Assembly: GCA_022837505.1 (NCBI GenBank)
Contig: JALHFZ010000037.1
Span: 1-25,331 of the forward strand
Direction: 5' to 3'
DNA from: Synergistaceae bacterium
Lineage (GTDB): Bacteria > Synergistota > Synergistia > Synergistales > Aminobacteriaceae
DNA length: 25,331 nucleotides
Under the pieces are notes generated by a model. That model ran no database searches. It was not told the origin of the DNA and worked only from the letters and a program-made list of their open reading frames with translations. The translations under genes and the position numbers were made by a program. Positions 1 to 7,393 of this stretch are shown in pieces (the first letter of the stretch is position 1; every line of letters starts with the position of its first letter).

Positions 1-76
1 TGGGATTTGAACCCACGGAACCTCGCGGTTCGGACGCTCTCCAAGCGCCCGCCTTCGACCACTCGGCCACTTCTCC
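1..76 (-). tRNA. tRNA-Ser(GGA), partial
   Basis: Read on the minus strand, the gene starts with acceptor strand GGAGAAG at 76-70. It then shows the class II serine D-arm, an anticodon stem GGCGC/GCGTC with a 7-base loop, a long variable arm (GAACC-GCGA-GGTTC) and the T-loop TTCAAAT. The anticodon GGA lies at 42-40 and reads UCC/UCU codons. The end of the T stem, the 3' acceptor strand and any CCA are outside the window. Its 5' half is almost identical to the tRNA-Ser(CGA) gene at 345-435, so the two form an inverted repeat. Confidence 0.95.
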
Positions 77-90
77 GCTCAACGGCGAAT

Positions 91-119
91 ATTATATCAT
101 AGCCTGCCCGGTTTGCCAG
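91..119 (-). promoter_or_regulatory. Promoter of tRNA-Ser(GGA)
   Basis: On the minus strand a perfect -10 box TATAAT (96-91) lies 17 bases from a -35-like CTGGCA (119-114). The expected start of transcription is a few bases before the tRNA 5' end at 76. The boxes match the sigma-70 consensus well and resemble those of the neighbouring divergent tRNA gene. Confidence 0.7.
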
Positions 120-303
120 ACCCGAAAACAAAATTTTTCGAAACCCGCAAAAACCCTCTTCCTCTTCGTTTGTTCTGCGACCAGGATTTTTTCCAGTGTG
201 GGGCACTCCATGGCTTTTATAAAATCCTCAGAAAAATACTGAAGAGCAAAATTCTCGTGACTGTGAACTTATCAGTAGTTAACAACAAAAATTCTCGCGG
301 CTG

Positions 304-332
304 TTGGCAAGGTCCGAAAGAATGTGTATAAT
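304..332 (+). promoter_or_regulatory. Promoter of tRNA-Ser(CGA)
   Basis: -35 TTGGCA (304-309), 17-base spacer, -10 TATAAT (327-332). The tRNA begins 12 bases after the -10 box, leaving a very short leader. This is a near-consensus sigma-70 promoter, as expected for a stable RNA gene. Confidence 0.8.
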
Positions 333-344
333 GTTTTTCCGTGC

Positions 345-435
345 GGAGAAGTGGCCGAGTGGTCGAAGGCGATTGACTCGAAATCAATTGGGCGGCTTTG
401 CTGTCCCGTGGGTTCAAATCCCACCTTCTCCGCCA
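345..435 (+). tRNA. tRNA-Ser(CGA)
   Basis: Acceptor stem GGAGAAG (345-351) pairs with CTTCTCC (425-431), followed by discriminator G432 and an encoded CCA (433-435). The anticodon stem ATTGA/TCAAT (372-376/384-388) encloses loop CTCGAAA with anticodon CGA at 379-381, reading UCG. A long variable arm and the T-loop TTCAAAT confirm a class II serine tRNA. An integrase-like remnant starts about 75 bases downstream, so the 3' end of this gene is a likely former attachment site. Confidence 0.97.
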
Positions 436-508
436 TTTGGAAACACAATAAAACAATGGCAGACATCTTGCTCCAAAGGTACCCCAAAGGCGTTCCGCAC
501 CCAAAGAG

Positions 509-748
509 TTGCAAACTGATGTTCCGTTCATCGAGCAGCGGGGGACGATTTATTATTTCCGCTGGGTCATACTCAAAGAAGAGAGACTCCTATGGAACAA
601 ACTGGAAGTCCGGCTCTCCATCAAAACTCCCTGTCTGAAACTGGTGCGAAGAAGAGGAGAATATCTTCACTCGCAGCTGCTGCTTTTACCCATGAATATC
701 ACACCTGAAGAGAGAAACGGAAGAATAAAAATCCTTCATGAGGAGGTT
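509..748 (+). pseudogene. Remnant of a tyrosine recombinase (phage/island integrase) N-terminus
   Basis: The frame beginning at TTG 509 reads VPFIEQRGTIYYFRW, then about 20 residues later LEVRLSIKTPCLKLVRRRGEY. This matches the usual start of tyrosine recombinases of the type RRG-x-YYFRR ... G-x-EIRxSLKTxxxxxARRRAxxL. It is followed by a possible further linker piece (MNITPEERNGRIK). After roughly residue 80 the similarity fades, and the frame ends at 886 with no catalytic domain: no R-H-R-Y core is present. The usual family length is about 350-420 residues, so most of the gene is gone. It lies in the same orientation as, and just downstream of, a tRNA-Ser gene, a classic integrase position. 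The family call rests on my reading of the motif only. Confidence 0.5.
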
Positions 749-789
749 TTCTCCTCAACGACAAAAGGAATCCCTAATGGGAGGATTCC
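740..789 (+). other. Two small hairpins upstream of the asparaginase-family gene
   Basis: GAGGAG (740-745) pairs with CTCCTC (751-756) around a GTTTT loop. GGAATCC (767-773) pairs with GGATTCC (783-789) around a 9-base loop. Neither is followed by a T run, so they are not obvious terminators. They may be leftovers of the decayed element or leader structure. I see no convincing promoter for the gene at 900 between here and its start. Confidence 0.35.
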
Positions 790-899
790 GTTGAATCCGT
801 CATGCTGGCCCGTACATAGGGATCAGCGAGAATGCCCTTTGCATCCAGATTTCGTCAGCCGTGACTTGAAAATAAGGAAAGGGTAAAGAGGAGAAGACT

Positions 900-1874
900 A
901 TGAGAAAGGTAGTTATATTGACAACAGGGGGTACAATTGCCAGTCTTAAAGATGAAAGTGGTTTTATGAGACCAGGAGCATTAAGCGGGGAGGAATTATT
1001 AAAATTAGCTGATATTCGTTTAGATATAGACCTCATAGTTGAATCCGTTTTTCAACTCCCCAGTCCGCAAATATCGTGGAAAAATTTATTGGAACTTAAA
1101 ACAAGAATTGAAGAAATATATGAGAATGATGATGTCAACGGCGTAGTTGTAACATGCGGCACCAGCACCTTGGAAGAAGTGGCCTATTTCTTAGATTTGA
1201 CGATAGGGAATAAAAGACCGGTTGTTGTTACGGGAGCACAAAGAGGCCCTAATTTACTGGGATCTGATTCAATAGTAAACTTACGGCAAGCTATCTTAGT
1301 GGCGAATAGCAGAAATAGCCATGATTTAGGTTGTTTGGTTGTTTTTAATGAAAAAATATTTATGGCAAGACATGTTAAGAAAATTCACTCTTATAATGTA
1401 AATGGTTTTGGAAGTTATGGTTATGGATACTTAGGTATAGTTGATAGGGATGATGTGCTATATTATGTGAAGCCCGTCAGGCGTGAAGTTTATTCCTTAA
1501 AAAGAGAAATACCATTAATTTATATGGTGAAATGTGGTTTGGACACAGATGGAGAGTTTATTAGATGTGCAATTGAAAATAAAGCAGAAGGAATTATTGT
1601 TGAAGGGGCAGGAAGAGGGCAGGTAGCTATTAAAGTTGCAGAAGCTGTTACAGAAGCGATTGAGGCAGGGGTTGTTGTAGTCTTAACAACCAGTTGTGAT
1701 GAAGGGGTGGTATACCCTGTTTATAACTACACAGGAAGTGAAACTGACCTTAAAAATAGAGGGGTAGTTATAGGCGGTAGTTATGAAAGTAAAAAAGCCA
1801 GGGTAAAATTGGCAGTATTGTTGAGTGCCGGCATAAAAGATAAAGCTGAAATTCAAAAACATTTCTCTGATTAA
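900..1874 (+). CDS. L-asparaginase family protein (variant active site)
   Basis: A 324-residue protein of the bacterial asparaginase/glutaminase fold, about the usual length and with no signal peptide, so probably cytoplasmic. The N-terminal motif TGGTIAS places the nucleophile at T12. The second conserved motif reads CGTSTLEE (86-93), where the family normally has HGTDT: T88 is kept but the catalytic/substrate-binding Asp is Ser89. The Lys of the T-D-K triad is present as K161 in RHVKKIHS. The usual D-S substrate loop reads P-S (54-55). ATG 900 is supported by the SD AGAGGAG at 887-893. The gene is much AT-richer than the atp and glucan synthase genes, suggesting recent transfer. Asparagine hydrolysis is the family function; with the Asp changed, another amide or ester substrate is possible. 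Confidence 0.85.
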   Translation: MRKVVILTTGGTIASLKDESGFMRPGALSGEELLKLADIRLDIDLIVESVFQLPSPQISWKNLLELKTRIEEIYENDDVNGVVVTCGTSTLEEVAYFLDLTIGNKRPVVVTGAQRGPNLLGSDSIVNLRQAILVANSRNSHDLGCLVVFNEKIFMARHVKKIHSYNVNGFGSYGYGYLGIVDRDDVLYYVKPVRREVYSLKREIPLIYMVKCGLDTDGEFIRCAIENKAEGIIVEGAGRGQVAIKVAEAVTEAIEAGVVVVLTTSCDEGVVYPVYNYTGSETDLKNRGVVIGGSYESKKARVKLAVLLSAGIKDKAEIQKHFSD

Positions 1875-2029
1875 AAATAGAGTCCGCTTTTGTTTTCTGT
1901 ATATACCCTTTCCGTTTTTTCCAAAAAAACTCGCTGCTTCCTGTCCTTAGTACCTCGGTGCCTCCGCTGCGGGGCAGGGCATAGTTGTTTTTGTTAACCG
2001 GAGAGTCTTCCGTAATTTCGGGTGAAGAA

Positions 2030-2038
2030 TGCTATGAT
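2030..2038 (+). promoter_or_regulatory. Possible extended -10 promoter of the nucleotidase gene
   Basis: TGC followed by TATGAT gives an extended -10 element with a 5/6 hexamer match. No clear -35 hexamer is seen at 16-18 bases. If used, the transcript would have a leader of about 145 bases containing the hairpin at 2141-2172. Confidence 0.35.
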
Positions 2039-2140
2039 ACTGCTTTAGCATCAACCATCAAAAATTTTCCGGAAGAATTCATCCTGCTGTGTCTACCCTT
2101 GTACACCGGATCTATCCTTAGAGCCGGAAGCTTTTGAGGG

Positions 2141-2172
2141 CTGAAAAGCCTGTTGAAGAGCAGGTTTTTCAG
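2141..2172 (+). promoter_or_regulatory. 12-bp leader hairpin just before the nucleotidase RBS
   Basis: CTGAAAAGCCTG (2141-2152) pairs with CAGGTTTTTCAG (2161-2172), with one G-U pair and an 8-base loop. The SD AGGAGG follows at 2176-2181. The T run lies inside the 3' arm, so it is not a standard terminator on this strand. It could stabilise the mRNA or limit access to the SD. Confidence 0.5.
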
Positions 2173-2190
2173 AACAGGAGGGAAGGGAAT

Positions 2191-3672
2191 ATGAAAAAAA
2201 AGACTAAAAAATTTACGATTTTACACTCCAATGATATGCACGGAGATTTTTTAGCCGAAGTTCAGGAGGGAGATGGCCATCTCATCGGGGGCCTGGCGCT
2301 TCTTTCAGGGTATCTCAATAAGGTGAGAGAGGAGGAAGAGTATGTCATCTATGTAATTGCGGGTGATATGGTCCAGGGATCTTTGATAGATTCTGAATAC
2401 AAGGGTGTCTCCACCATAGAAATAATGAATTTCCTCTCCCCCGACGTGGTTACCCTTGGAAATCACGAACTCGATTACGGCCTTCCCCATCTGCTCTTTC
2501 TTGAGAAAATGGCAAATTTCCCGATTGTAAACGCCAACCTGTATATAAAACAATACGGCAAGCGGTTAATGAAACCCTATTTGATAATGAATGTAGCAGG
2601 TTATAACATTCTCTTTATTGGAGTTACTACCGAAAAGGTTATGGATACCCTTGCAAGTGATAATTTGATAGGGACTTTTGTTTCAATAGAAGATGCAGCT
2701 GCAGAAATAGGAAAAATCTGCAACGCCTATAAGCATGACGATATCGACTTGACCGTTGCCGTTACACATATCGGATTTGAGTCGGATGTTGAATTGGCTG
2801 AAATGCTAAATCCCGATTGGGGGGTGGATATGATCCTCGGCGGCCATTCCCATACAATTTTGGAACAGCCGGCCGTCGTTAACAATATTTTGATTGCTCA
2901 GGCAGGGGTCGGTACAGATCAAATAGGCAGGTTTGATATAGTGGTTGAAGATGCGACAAACTCAATAATTGACTGGAAATGGGAATTGGTTCCCATCAGC
3001 AGCAGGACTTCAGAAGAGGATGTATCCCTTAAAAAATTCATCCATGAATATAAAAAGAAAGTTGATGCGAAATATAATTCTATAATAACCCGTTTTTCTG
3101 AGAAACTCCTTCATCCCCAAAGGGAAAGGGAGACGACTCTGGGCAACATGATTGCCGATGCTTTGGCAGAAACGGCGGAAACAGACGTCATCCTTATCGG
3201 GTCCGGCTCCATACGGGGGAGCGAACTCGGACCTGTGGTGACCCTGGGGGATTTGAAAGCTTGCTATCCCTATGATGATAGTCTGACCAGGTATTGTATC
3301 AATGGTGAAAATTTAAAAAGAGTGTTTTCTCACATTATGCGGACTGAGAATCGGAATGGTGAGGGTGAGTGTTTTCAAGTTAACAGCAGAGTGAAGGCTG
3401 TATATTCCGATGTAGAGTCAAAATTATTGTCCTTGAACGTGGATGGCCTTCCCGTTGCTGACGATGAAAGGTATACCATTACTCTGCAGGGGTATCATTT
3501 TAATAATTCAAAGGCAAACCTGAATATTTCCGGTGAGGAGCTCGTGGCCCTGGGAAATCCGAAGGTTGTGGCCACTTCAGAATCCGGAGTTCTGGAAGAG
3601 TGGCTCAGGCATCACCCGAACGTGACATCAAAAATTGAGGGGCGCCTTGTCTTTGTTCCAGAACATTTGTGA
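2191..3672 (+). CDS. 5'-nucleotidase / 2',3'-cyclic phosphodiesterase family protein
   Basis: 493 residues from ATG 2191, chosen because AGGAGG (2176-2181) sits 9 bases upstream; an in-frame TTG at 2134 would lie before the leader hairpin. The N-terminal metallophosphatase domain shows all metal-site motifs in order: SNDMHG, GDMVQG, GNHELDYG, THIGF and GGHSHT. The C-terminal nucleotide-binding domain begins near TTLGNMIADAL, with GSGSIRG and YPYDDSLTRY. These enzymes hydrolyse nucleoside 5'-phosphates or cyclic nucleotides with two metal ions. Most family members are exported, but here the start is MKKKTKKFTILHSND with no hydrophobic signal, so the protein is predicted to be cytoplasmic. Base composition is AT-richer than the downstream operon, like the asparaginase-family gene before it. 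Exact substrate unknown. Confidence 0.92.
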   Translation: MKKKTKKFTILHSNDMHGDFLAEVQEGDGHLIGGLALLSGYLNKVREEEEYVIYVIAGDMVQGSLIDSEYKGVSTIEIMNFLSPDVVTLGNHELDYGLPHLLFLEKMANFPIVNANLYIKQYGKRLMKPYLIMNVAGYNILFIGVTTEKVMDTLASDNLIGTFVSIEDAAAEIGKICNAYKHDDIDLTVAVTHIGFESDVELAEMLNPDWGVDMILGGHSHTILEQPAVVNNILIAQAGVGTDQIGRFDIVVEDATNSIIDWKWELVPISSRTSEEDVSLKKFIHEYKKKVDAKYNSIITRFSEKLLHPQRERETTLGNMIADALAETAETDVILIGSGSIRGSELGPVVTLGDLKACYPYDDSLTRYCINGENLKRVFSHIMRTENRNGEGECFQVNSRVKAVYSDVESKLLSLNVDGLPVADDERYTITLQGYHFNNSKANLNISGEELVALGNPKVVATSESGVLEEWLRHHPNVTSKIEGRLVFVPEHL

Positions 3673-3735
3673 TAGAATCTTTGTAAGTATTTTGGAAAAG
3701 CACTTATCATTGTTTTTGGAAAGGTTGGAGCGGTG

Positions 3736-4518
3736 ATGAGAAGAAAGGCAGTCATTCTTTGTGTGTGTGCGGCGGCAGTATTCGGGTTCTTTCACTGTGC
3801 GGAGGTAGTGAGCGCTGAGGAGGATGGAAGCAGCAGTTCTTTCATTGACGCGATTTTCACTGCAATCAACAATTCGGTGAATCTGGACCTGAGCGATGAA
3901 AATATGGTAATCACAATGTCCGGCGATCCTGTCCCGACAGAGGATGCAAAGTTCATGGGGCTGGTCCGGGCAAAGATCCGTCTGGCCCATGTCTTCAGGC
4001 AGCTTGAGTACCCCGAGGAGCCGGTACAGATTCACAAGGGGTACGAAATTGCCCGAATAATTATGGCTGCCTCCTCCAGCGGTTCGCTGAACGCGGCGGA
4101 CGCTCCCTTCGACCTCGGGGACTATATCCTCTATCAGATGGTATTCCCCCTGGGGCTCGAGCCCCTCATCAGGGAGCTGCCGGTGTACTATGAGGCGGTC
4201 AAATCGAGAGAGGACTGGCAGGAGAAGTTTGATCTCATCTTCGAAACGGGAGATACCTACGGGCCATCCCTTAACAATGGAAAAACCTTTCATCTTGCGG
4301 GCTTTCCAAAGGTCAACACGGAAAAAGCCTACGTTGCACCCCTTGACGTTTCGACTCAAGACAACATGCTCTACCTCGGGGAGTTTGATTCTTCAATAGA
4401 GGGATGGCTCTACTCCTTCTGGCTGAGACGGTATCAGGATGGCTCAATGGAGACGGTGAAAACAATCCTCGACTGGCTGAACAACAAACTTGACACAGCG
4501 GCGAAGGCTGTAGGCTAG
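3736..4518 (+). CDS. Secreted protein of unknown function
   Basis: 260 residues from ATG 3736; a GTG at 3733 is the alternative start, but GGAG at 3727-3730 suits the ATG better. The N-terminus is a typical Sec signal peptide: RRK, then a hydrophobic run VILCVCAAAVFGFF, with likely cleavage after VVSA. The Cys in FFHC is not in a good lipobox, so a lipoprotein is less likely. The mature part is soluble and acidic with no repeats or membrane segments. It contains many aromatic residues near the C-terminus (EGWLYSFWLRRYQDG). I do not recognise a family. A weak promoter (TTGTAA 3681, 18 bases, TATCAT 3705) may precede it, and a terminator follows at 4602. It therefore seems to be a single-gene unit, separate from the atp operon. 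Confidence 0.8.
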   Translation: MRRKAVILCVCAAAVFGFFHCAEVVSAEEDGSSSSFIDAIFTAINNSVNLDLSDENMVITMSGDPVPTEDAKFMGLVRAKIRLAHVFRQLEYPEEPVQIHKGYEIARIIMAASSSGSLNAADAPFDLGDYILYQMVFPLGLEPLIRELPVYYEAVKSREDWQEKFDLIFETGDTYGPSLNNGKTFHLAGFPKVNTEKAYVAPLDVSTQDNMLYLGEFDSSIEGWLYSFWLRRYQDGSMETVKTILDWLNNKLDTAAKAVG

Positions 4519-4601
4519 GGGGCAACGCCGCAGCTTCCCCGGAGGCAGAGAAAACCCGGGGAAGGATGTCTTTCCCATGGTTCCGGTAAAGAAAAACAGA
4601 G

Positions 4602-4639
4602 GCTCCCGCTCCCTGTGCCGGATGCGGGGGCTTTATCTT
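4602..4639 (+). terminator. Rho-independent terminator after the secreted-protein gene
   Basis: GCTCCCGC (4602-4609) pairs with GCGGGGGC (4624-4631), with one G-U pair. The stem is extended inward by TCC/GGA (4610-4612/4620-4622) with a bulged T. The tail is TTTATCTT. It separates the gene ending at 4518 from the atp promoter at 4678. Confidence 0.7.
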
Positions 4640-4677
4640 CCCCGACGTACATTTCTTGTATGCCCCTTGCTCCTGAT

Positions 4678-4707
4678 TTGACAATCTTTATTCCCATAGC
4701 CTATTAT
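4678..4707 (+). promoter_or_regulatory. Promoter of the N-ATPase operon
   Basis: Perfect -35 TTGACA (4678-4683), 18-base spacer, -10 TATTAT (4702-4707), in an AT-rich stretch between the terminator at 4602-4639 and atpD. The leader to ATG 4869 would be about 155 bases. It has no recognised riboswitch. The strong boxes suggest that the operon is expressed or was until recently. Confidence 0.75.
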
Positions 4708-4868
4708 AAAGATTAAATATAGATATACTGGAAAGACTGTTATAGAGTCTTTGTCTGCATTTGGCAGTATACTTGTTTATTTTTTCGGTATTTGTTCAAA
4801 AGAGCTTTTGCGTTTTTTTCGTAATTCCACCAGGCGAATCCGGGTTTCCTGCCGGAAAGGACAATAGA

Positions 4869-6299
4869 ATGGAAAAAACCCTTTCATCATCTCATCAGGG
4901 CACTATAGTTTCTGTTCGGGGGAGTGTAGTGGATATCCGCTTCGAAGATAACCTTCCCCCCATCTATACAATGCTGCGAACCGGTACGGAGGGAGAGGTC
5001 ATCATCGAGGTGCTCTCCCAGCGAAGCGAGAAAGTGGTCCGGGGCATCTCCCTGACGCCAACCCAGGGGCTTGCCCGGGGAATGGTCGTGGAGGATACGG
5101 GGCATCACCTTCAGGCCCCTGTGGGAAAGGGGATCCTTTCCCGCATGTTCGACGTTTTCGGCAACACAATCGATCGGGAGGGGCCTCTTTCTGATGTCCG
5201 GTGGCGTTCGATCCATAATGATCCTCCTCCCCTGGCCCGCCGTTCGACGAAGTCCGAGATCTTCGAGACGGGAATAAAGGCCATCGATGTTCTGGTCCCC
5301 CTCGAGCGGGGGGGGAAGTCGGGACTTTTCGGCGGTGCCGGAGTAGGAAAGACAGTACTCCTCACAGAACTTATCCATAACATGGTGGGCCGGGAAGAGG
5401 GGGTGAGCCTTTTCTGCGGTATCGGCGAACGGAGCCGGGAGGGGGAGGAGCTCTACCGGGAGATGAAGGAGGCGGGGGTCCTTCCGAATATGGTGATGGT
5501 CTTCGGGCAGATGAACGAACCTCCGGGGTCGCGGTTCCGGGTCGGCCACGCCGCTCTGACTATGGCCGAGTATTTCCGGGACGACGAGCACCGGGACGTG
5601 CTGCTTCTCATCGATAATATCTTTCGTTTCATCCAGGCAGGTTCGGAGGTCTCCGGTCTTCTCGGCCAGATGCCCTCCCGCCTGGGATATCAGCCGACCC
5701 TTGGAACGGAGCTCTCCAAACTGGAGGAGCGGATCGCGAATACCGACACGGGGGCGATCACATCCATACAGGCGGTTTACGTTCCCGCTGACGATTTCAC
5801 CGATCCGGCGGCGGTCCATACCTTTTCCCATCTCTCGGCATCCATCGTGCTCTCCCGGAAACGGGCGAGCGAGGGACTCTATCCCGCCATCGAACCCCTT
5901 CAGTCCAGTTCAAAGATGGCCACCCCCGGCATAGTGGGGGAGCGTCATTATGTCCTTGCCCAGGAGATACGGAAGACCCTGGCCCAGTATTCCGAGCTCA
6001 AGGATATTATCGCCATGCTCGGCATAGAGCAGCTTTCCGCCGAAGACCGCAACGTAGTGGCCCGGGCGAGGCGGCTTGAGCGCTTCCTCACCCAGCCTTT
6101 TTTCACCACCGAGCAGTTCACCGGACTGAAAGGCCGCCTTGTGAGCCGGGAGGACGCCCTGGACGGGTGCGAGCGCATTCTGAATGACGAGTTCACTGAA
6201 TATCCTGAAAACGCCCTGTACATGATAGGGTCCGTGGATGAGGCAAAAGAGAAGAGGAAATCAATAAAATCCGAAGAGAGCGCTGCCGCTCCGAAGTAG
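4869..6299 (+). CDS. atpD: N-ATPase F1 subunit beta
   Basis: 476 residues from ATG 4869; AAGG lies about 8 bases upstream and conserved beta-barrel sequence (GTIVSVRGSVVDIRF) begins right after. The open frame continues upstream to 4761 but reads as non-coding leader. This is the catalytic subunit that makes or splits ATP. Walker A GGAGVGKT is at 155-162 (K161), catalytic Glu187 is in GIGERSREG, and Walker B LLLIDNIFRF and the SRLGYQPTLGTEL segment are intact. It is the first gene of an operon with gene order D-C-Q-R-B-E-F-A-G, the signature of N-type (alternate, sodium-type) ATPases rather than the housekeeping B-E-F-H-A-G-D-C order. All key residues are present, so this subunit itself should be functional. 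Confidence 0.97.
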   Translation: MEKTLSSSHQGTIVSVRGSVVDIRFEDNLPPIYTMLRTGTEGEVIIEVLSQRSEKVVRGISLTPTQGLARGMVVEDTGHHLQAPVGKGILSRMFDVFGNTIDREGPLSDVRWRSIHNDPPPLARRSTKSEIFETGIKAIDVLVPLERGGKSGLFGGAGVGKTVLLTELIHNMVGREEGVSLFCGIGERSREGEELYREMKEAGVLPNMVMVFGQMNEPPGSRFRVGHAALTMAEYFRDDEHRDVLLLIDNIFRFIQAGSEVSGLLGQMPSRLGYQPTLGTELSKLEERIANTDTGAITSIQAVYVPADDFTDPAAVHTFSHLSASIVLSRKRASEGLYPAIEPLQSSSKMATPGIVGERHYVLAQEIRKTLAQYSELKDIIAMLGIEQLSAEDRNVVARARRLERFLTQPFFTTEQFTGLKGRLVSREDALDGCERILNDEFTEYPENALYMIGSVDEAKEKRKSIKSEESAAAPK

Positions 6300-6347
6300 A
6301 AGGTCCTGTCGGGAGGATAACTTCCCCCGGACGGAAAGGAGGTTCCC

Positions 6348-6752
6348 GTGGCACAGCCTGTAATGACCATGAAAATACTTCTTCCCTTTCAGATATTTGA
6401 GGAGAGAACGGACGTGACGAATATCGTGGCGGAGACGAGCGCGGGTTCCTTCGGCATCCTCCCCCGGAGGCTGGACTGCGTTGCCTCCATCGTGCCCGGC
6501 ATTCTGATCTACGAGACGGCGGGAGGAGAGGAGAAATATGCGGCTCTCGACGAAGGTGTTCTGGTGAAGACCGGCCCGGAGGTTTTTCTTTCAGTCCGGC
6601 GGGCCTACGGGGGGGATAACCTTGAGGCCCTTCAGCGTTCGGTGGAGGAGGAGTTTCTCGATATGGATGAAAGTGAAAAGAGCGTGCGGAGGGTTCTTGC
6701 CCGGCTTGAGACGGGCATCATCCGCAGGTTCGTGACGCTGAGCCATGACTGA
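6348..6752 (+). CDS. atpC: N-ATPase F1 subunit epsilon
   Basis: 134 residues. GTG 6348 is chosen because AAAGGAGG ends 5-6 bases before it; ATG 6363 is the alternative. The N-terminal beta-sandwich starts with KILLPFQIFEE. The pattern SFGILPRRLDCVASIVPGILIY matches the conserved GxFGILPxHxxxxxxL region of epsilon subunits. The C-terminal helical part is short (SEKSVRRVLARLETGIIRRF). In F-type ATPases epsilon sits on the central stalk, couples rotation and can inhibit hydrolysis. It is 48 bases after atpD and overlaps atpQ by 8 bases. Confidence 0.93.
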   Translation: MAQPVMTMKILLPFQIFEERTDVTNIVAETSAGSFGILPRRLDCVASIVPGILIYETAGGEEKYAALDEGVLVKTGPEVFLSVRRAYGGDNLEALQRSVEEEFLDMDESEKSVRRVLARLETGIIRRFVTLSHD

Positions 6753-7083
6753 ACCCAGGGGCGGAAAGGAAACCGGAAAGGAAGAGGAGTTTGCCCGGCA
6801 GGTGGGAGAAAAGGCCCGGCGAAAGCTCCATGCCCGAAGAAACCCCGCCCCCGGTGTATGGTTCGGCCTGGGGATGATGGGGATCATCGGGTGGTCCGTC
6901 TCGGTCCCAACCCTTCTGGGCGCTGCCCTCGGAATATGGCTTGACAACCGCGGGGGAGACGCCCGCTCCTGGACTCTTGCCCTTCTCGTCGCGGGGCTTG
7001 GTATCGGATGCATGAATGCCTGGTTCTGGGTCTCCCGGGAGAGAAATGCCATGGAGGAGGAAGAGCGCAATGACCGGGAGTGA
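6745..7083 (+). CDS. atpQ: N-ATPase accessory membrane protein AtpQ (AtpI-like)
   Basis: 112 residues, starting inside the end of atpC (ATGACTGA overlap). A charged N-terminal part of about 35 residues is followed by two membrane segments: WFGLGMMGIIGWSVSVPTLLGAALGIWL and TLALLVAGLGIGCMNAWFWV, ending in an acidic tail. The GxxxGxWLD-type turn after the first helix resembles AtpI/AtpQ proteins. These are found in N-ATPase operons and are thought to help ion supply or c-ring assembly. The name follows from position (between atpC and atpR) plus the two-helix pattern; the exact role is not shown by sequence. Confidence 0.85.
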   Translation: MTEPRGGKETGKEEEFARQVGEKARRKLHARRNPAPGVWFGLGMMGIIGWSVSVPTLLGAALGIWLDNRGGDARSWTLALLVAGLGIGCMNAWFWVSRERNAMEEEERNDRE

Positions 7084-7393
7084 CATTCTGATGCTGATCC
7101 TTGTCTTCGCCGCAGGAGTGACCCTCGGGGTGATTTTCTTCGGAGGCCTGTGGTGGACGATCCTCAGGGGAGTCGCCTCCCCCCGTCCGGCCCTGTGGTT
7201 TTTCGGCGGGTTCGTCCTGCGGATGGCCTTTCTTCTCACCGCCTTTTACTATCTTTCCGGGGGGAACTGGATTCGGCTCGTTCTTCTCGGCGCGGGAGTT
7301 CTTCTCGGCCGAGCGATTGTCCTGCGATGGACGAAATCCGCGGGGAAGAAAAACTCCCCTGAACAGGAGGTATTCCATGCGTCTCAGCCCTGA
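7070..7393 (+). CDS. atpR: N-ATPase accessory membrane protein AtpR
   Basis: 107 residues from ATG 7070, preceded by GGAGGAGGAAG at about 7053-7063; an in-frame ATG at 7016 lies deep inside atpQ and is unlikely. Three hydrophobic segments are seen: ILMLILVFAAGVTLGVIFFGGLWW, ALWFFGGFVLRMAFLLTAFYYL and LVLLGAGVLLGRAIVL. AtpR is a small three-helix protein specific to N-ATPase operons. The Arg residues inside helices 2 and 3 (LRMAF, LGRAIV) are typical of the family as I know it and may contact the c-ring. It overlaps atpQ by 14 bases and atpB by 17 bases, showing strong translational coupling. Confidence 0.85.
   Translation: MTGSDILMLILVFAAGVTLGVIFFGGLWWTILRGVASPRPALWFFGGFVLRMAFLLTAFYYLSGGNWIRLVLLGAGVLLGRAIVLRWTKSAGKKNSPEQEVFHASQP

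Larger units (their letters stand above)
1875..2190 (+). other. Intergenic region with possible promoter and leader hairpin
   Basis: A 316-base gap without a convincing gene. An AT-rich self-complementary stretch (GTTTTTT/AAAAAAAC, about 1913-1929) could weakly end the upstream transcript. A possible extended -10 promoter (TGC-TATGAT, 2030-2038) has no good -35 box. A 12-bp hairpin at 2141-2172 precedes the nucleotidase ribosome binding site and is listed separately. Confidence 0.4.

Noticed and set aside
1..435. Inverted repeat suggesting a mobile element end
   Set aside because: The repeat is simply the shared 5' half of two divergent tRNA-Ser genes.
2134..2190. Longer nucleotidase start at TTG 2134
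   Set aside because: It would translate through the leader hairpin and the good SD at 2176-2181 without its own SD. ATG 2191 is favoured.
4761..4868. Upstream extension of atpD as a membrane-anchored N-terminus
   Set aside because: The hydrophobic reading lies in the AT-rich leader. ATG 4869 has an upstream AAGG and begins the normal beta subunit.
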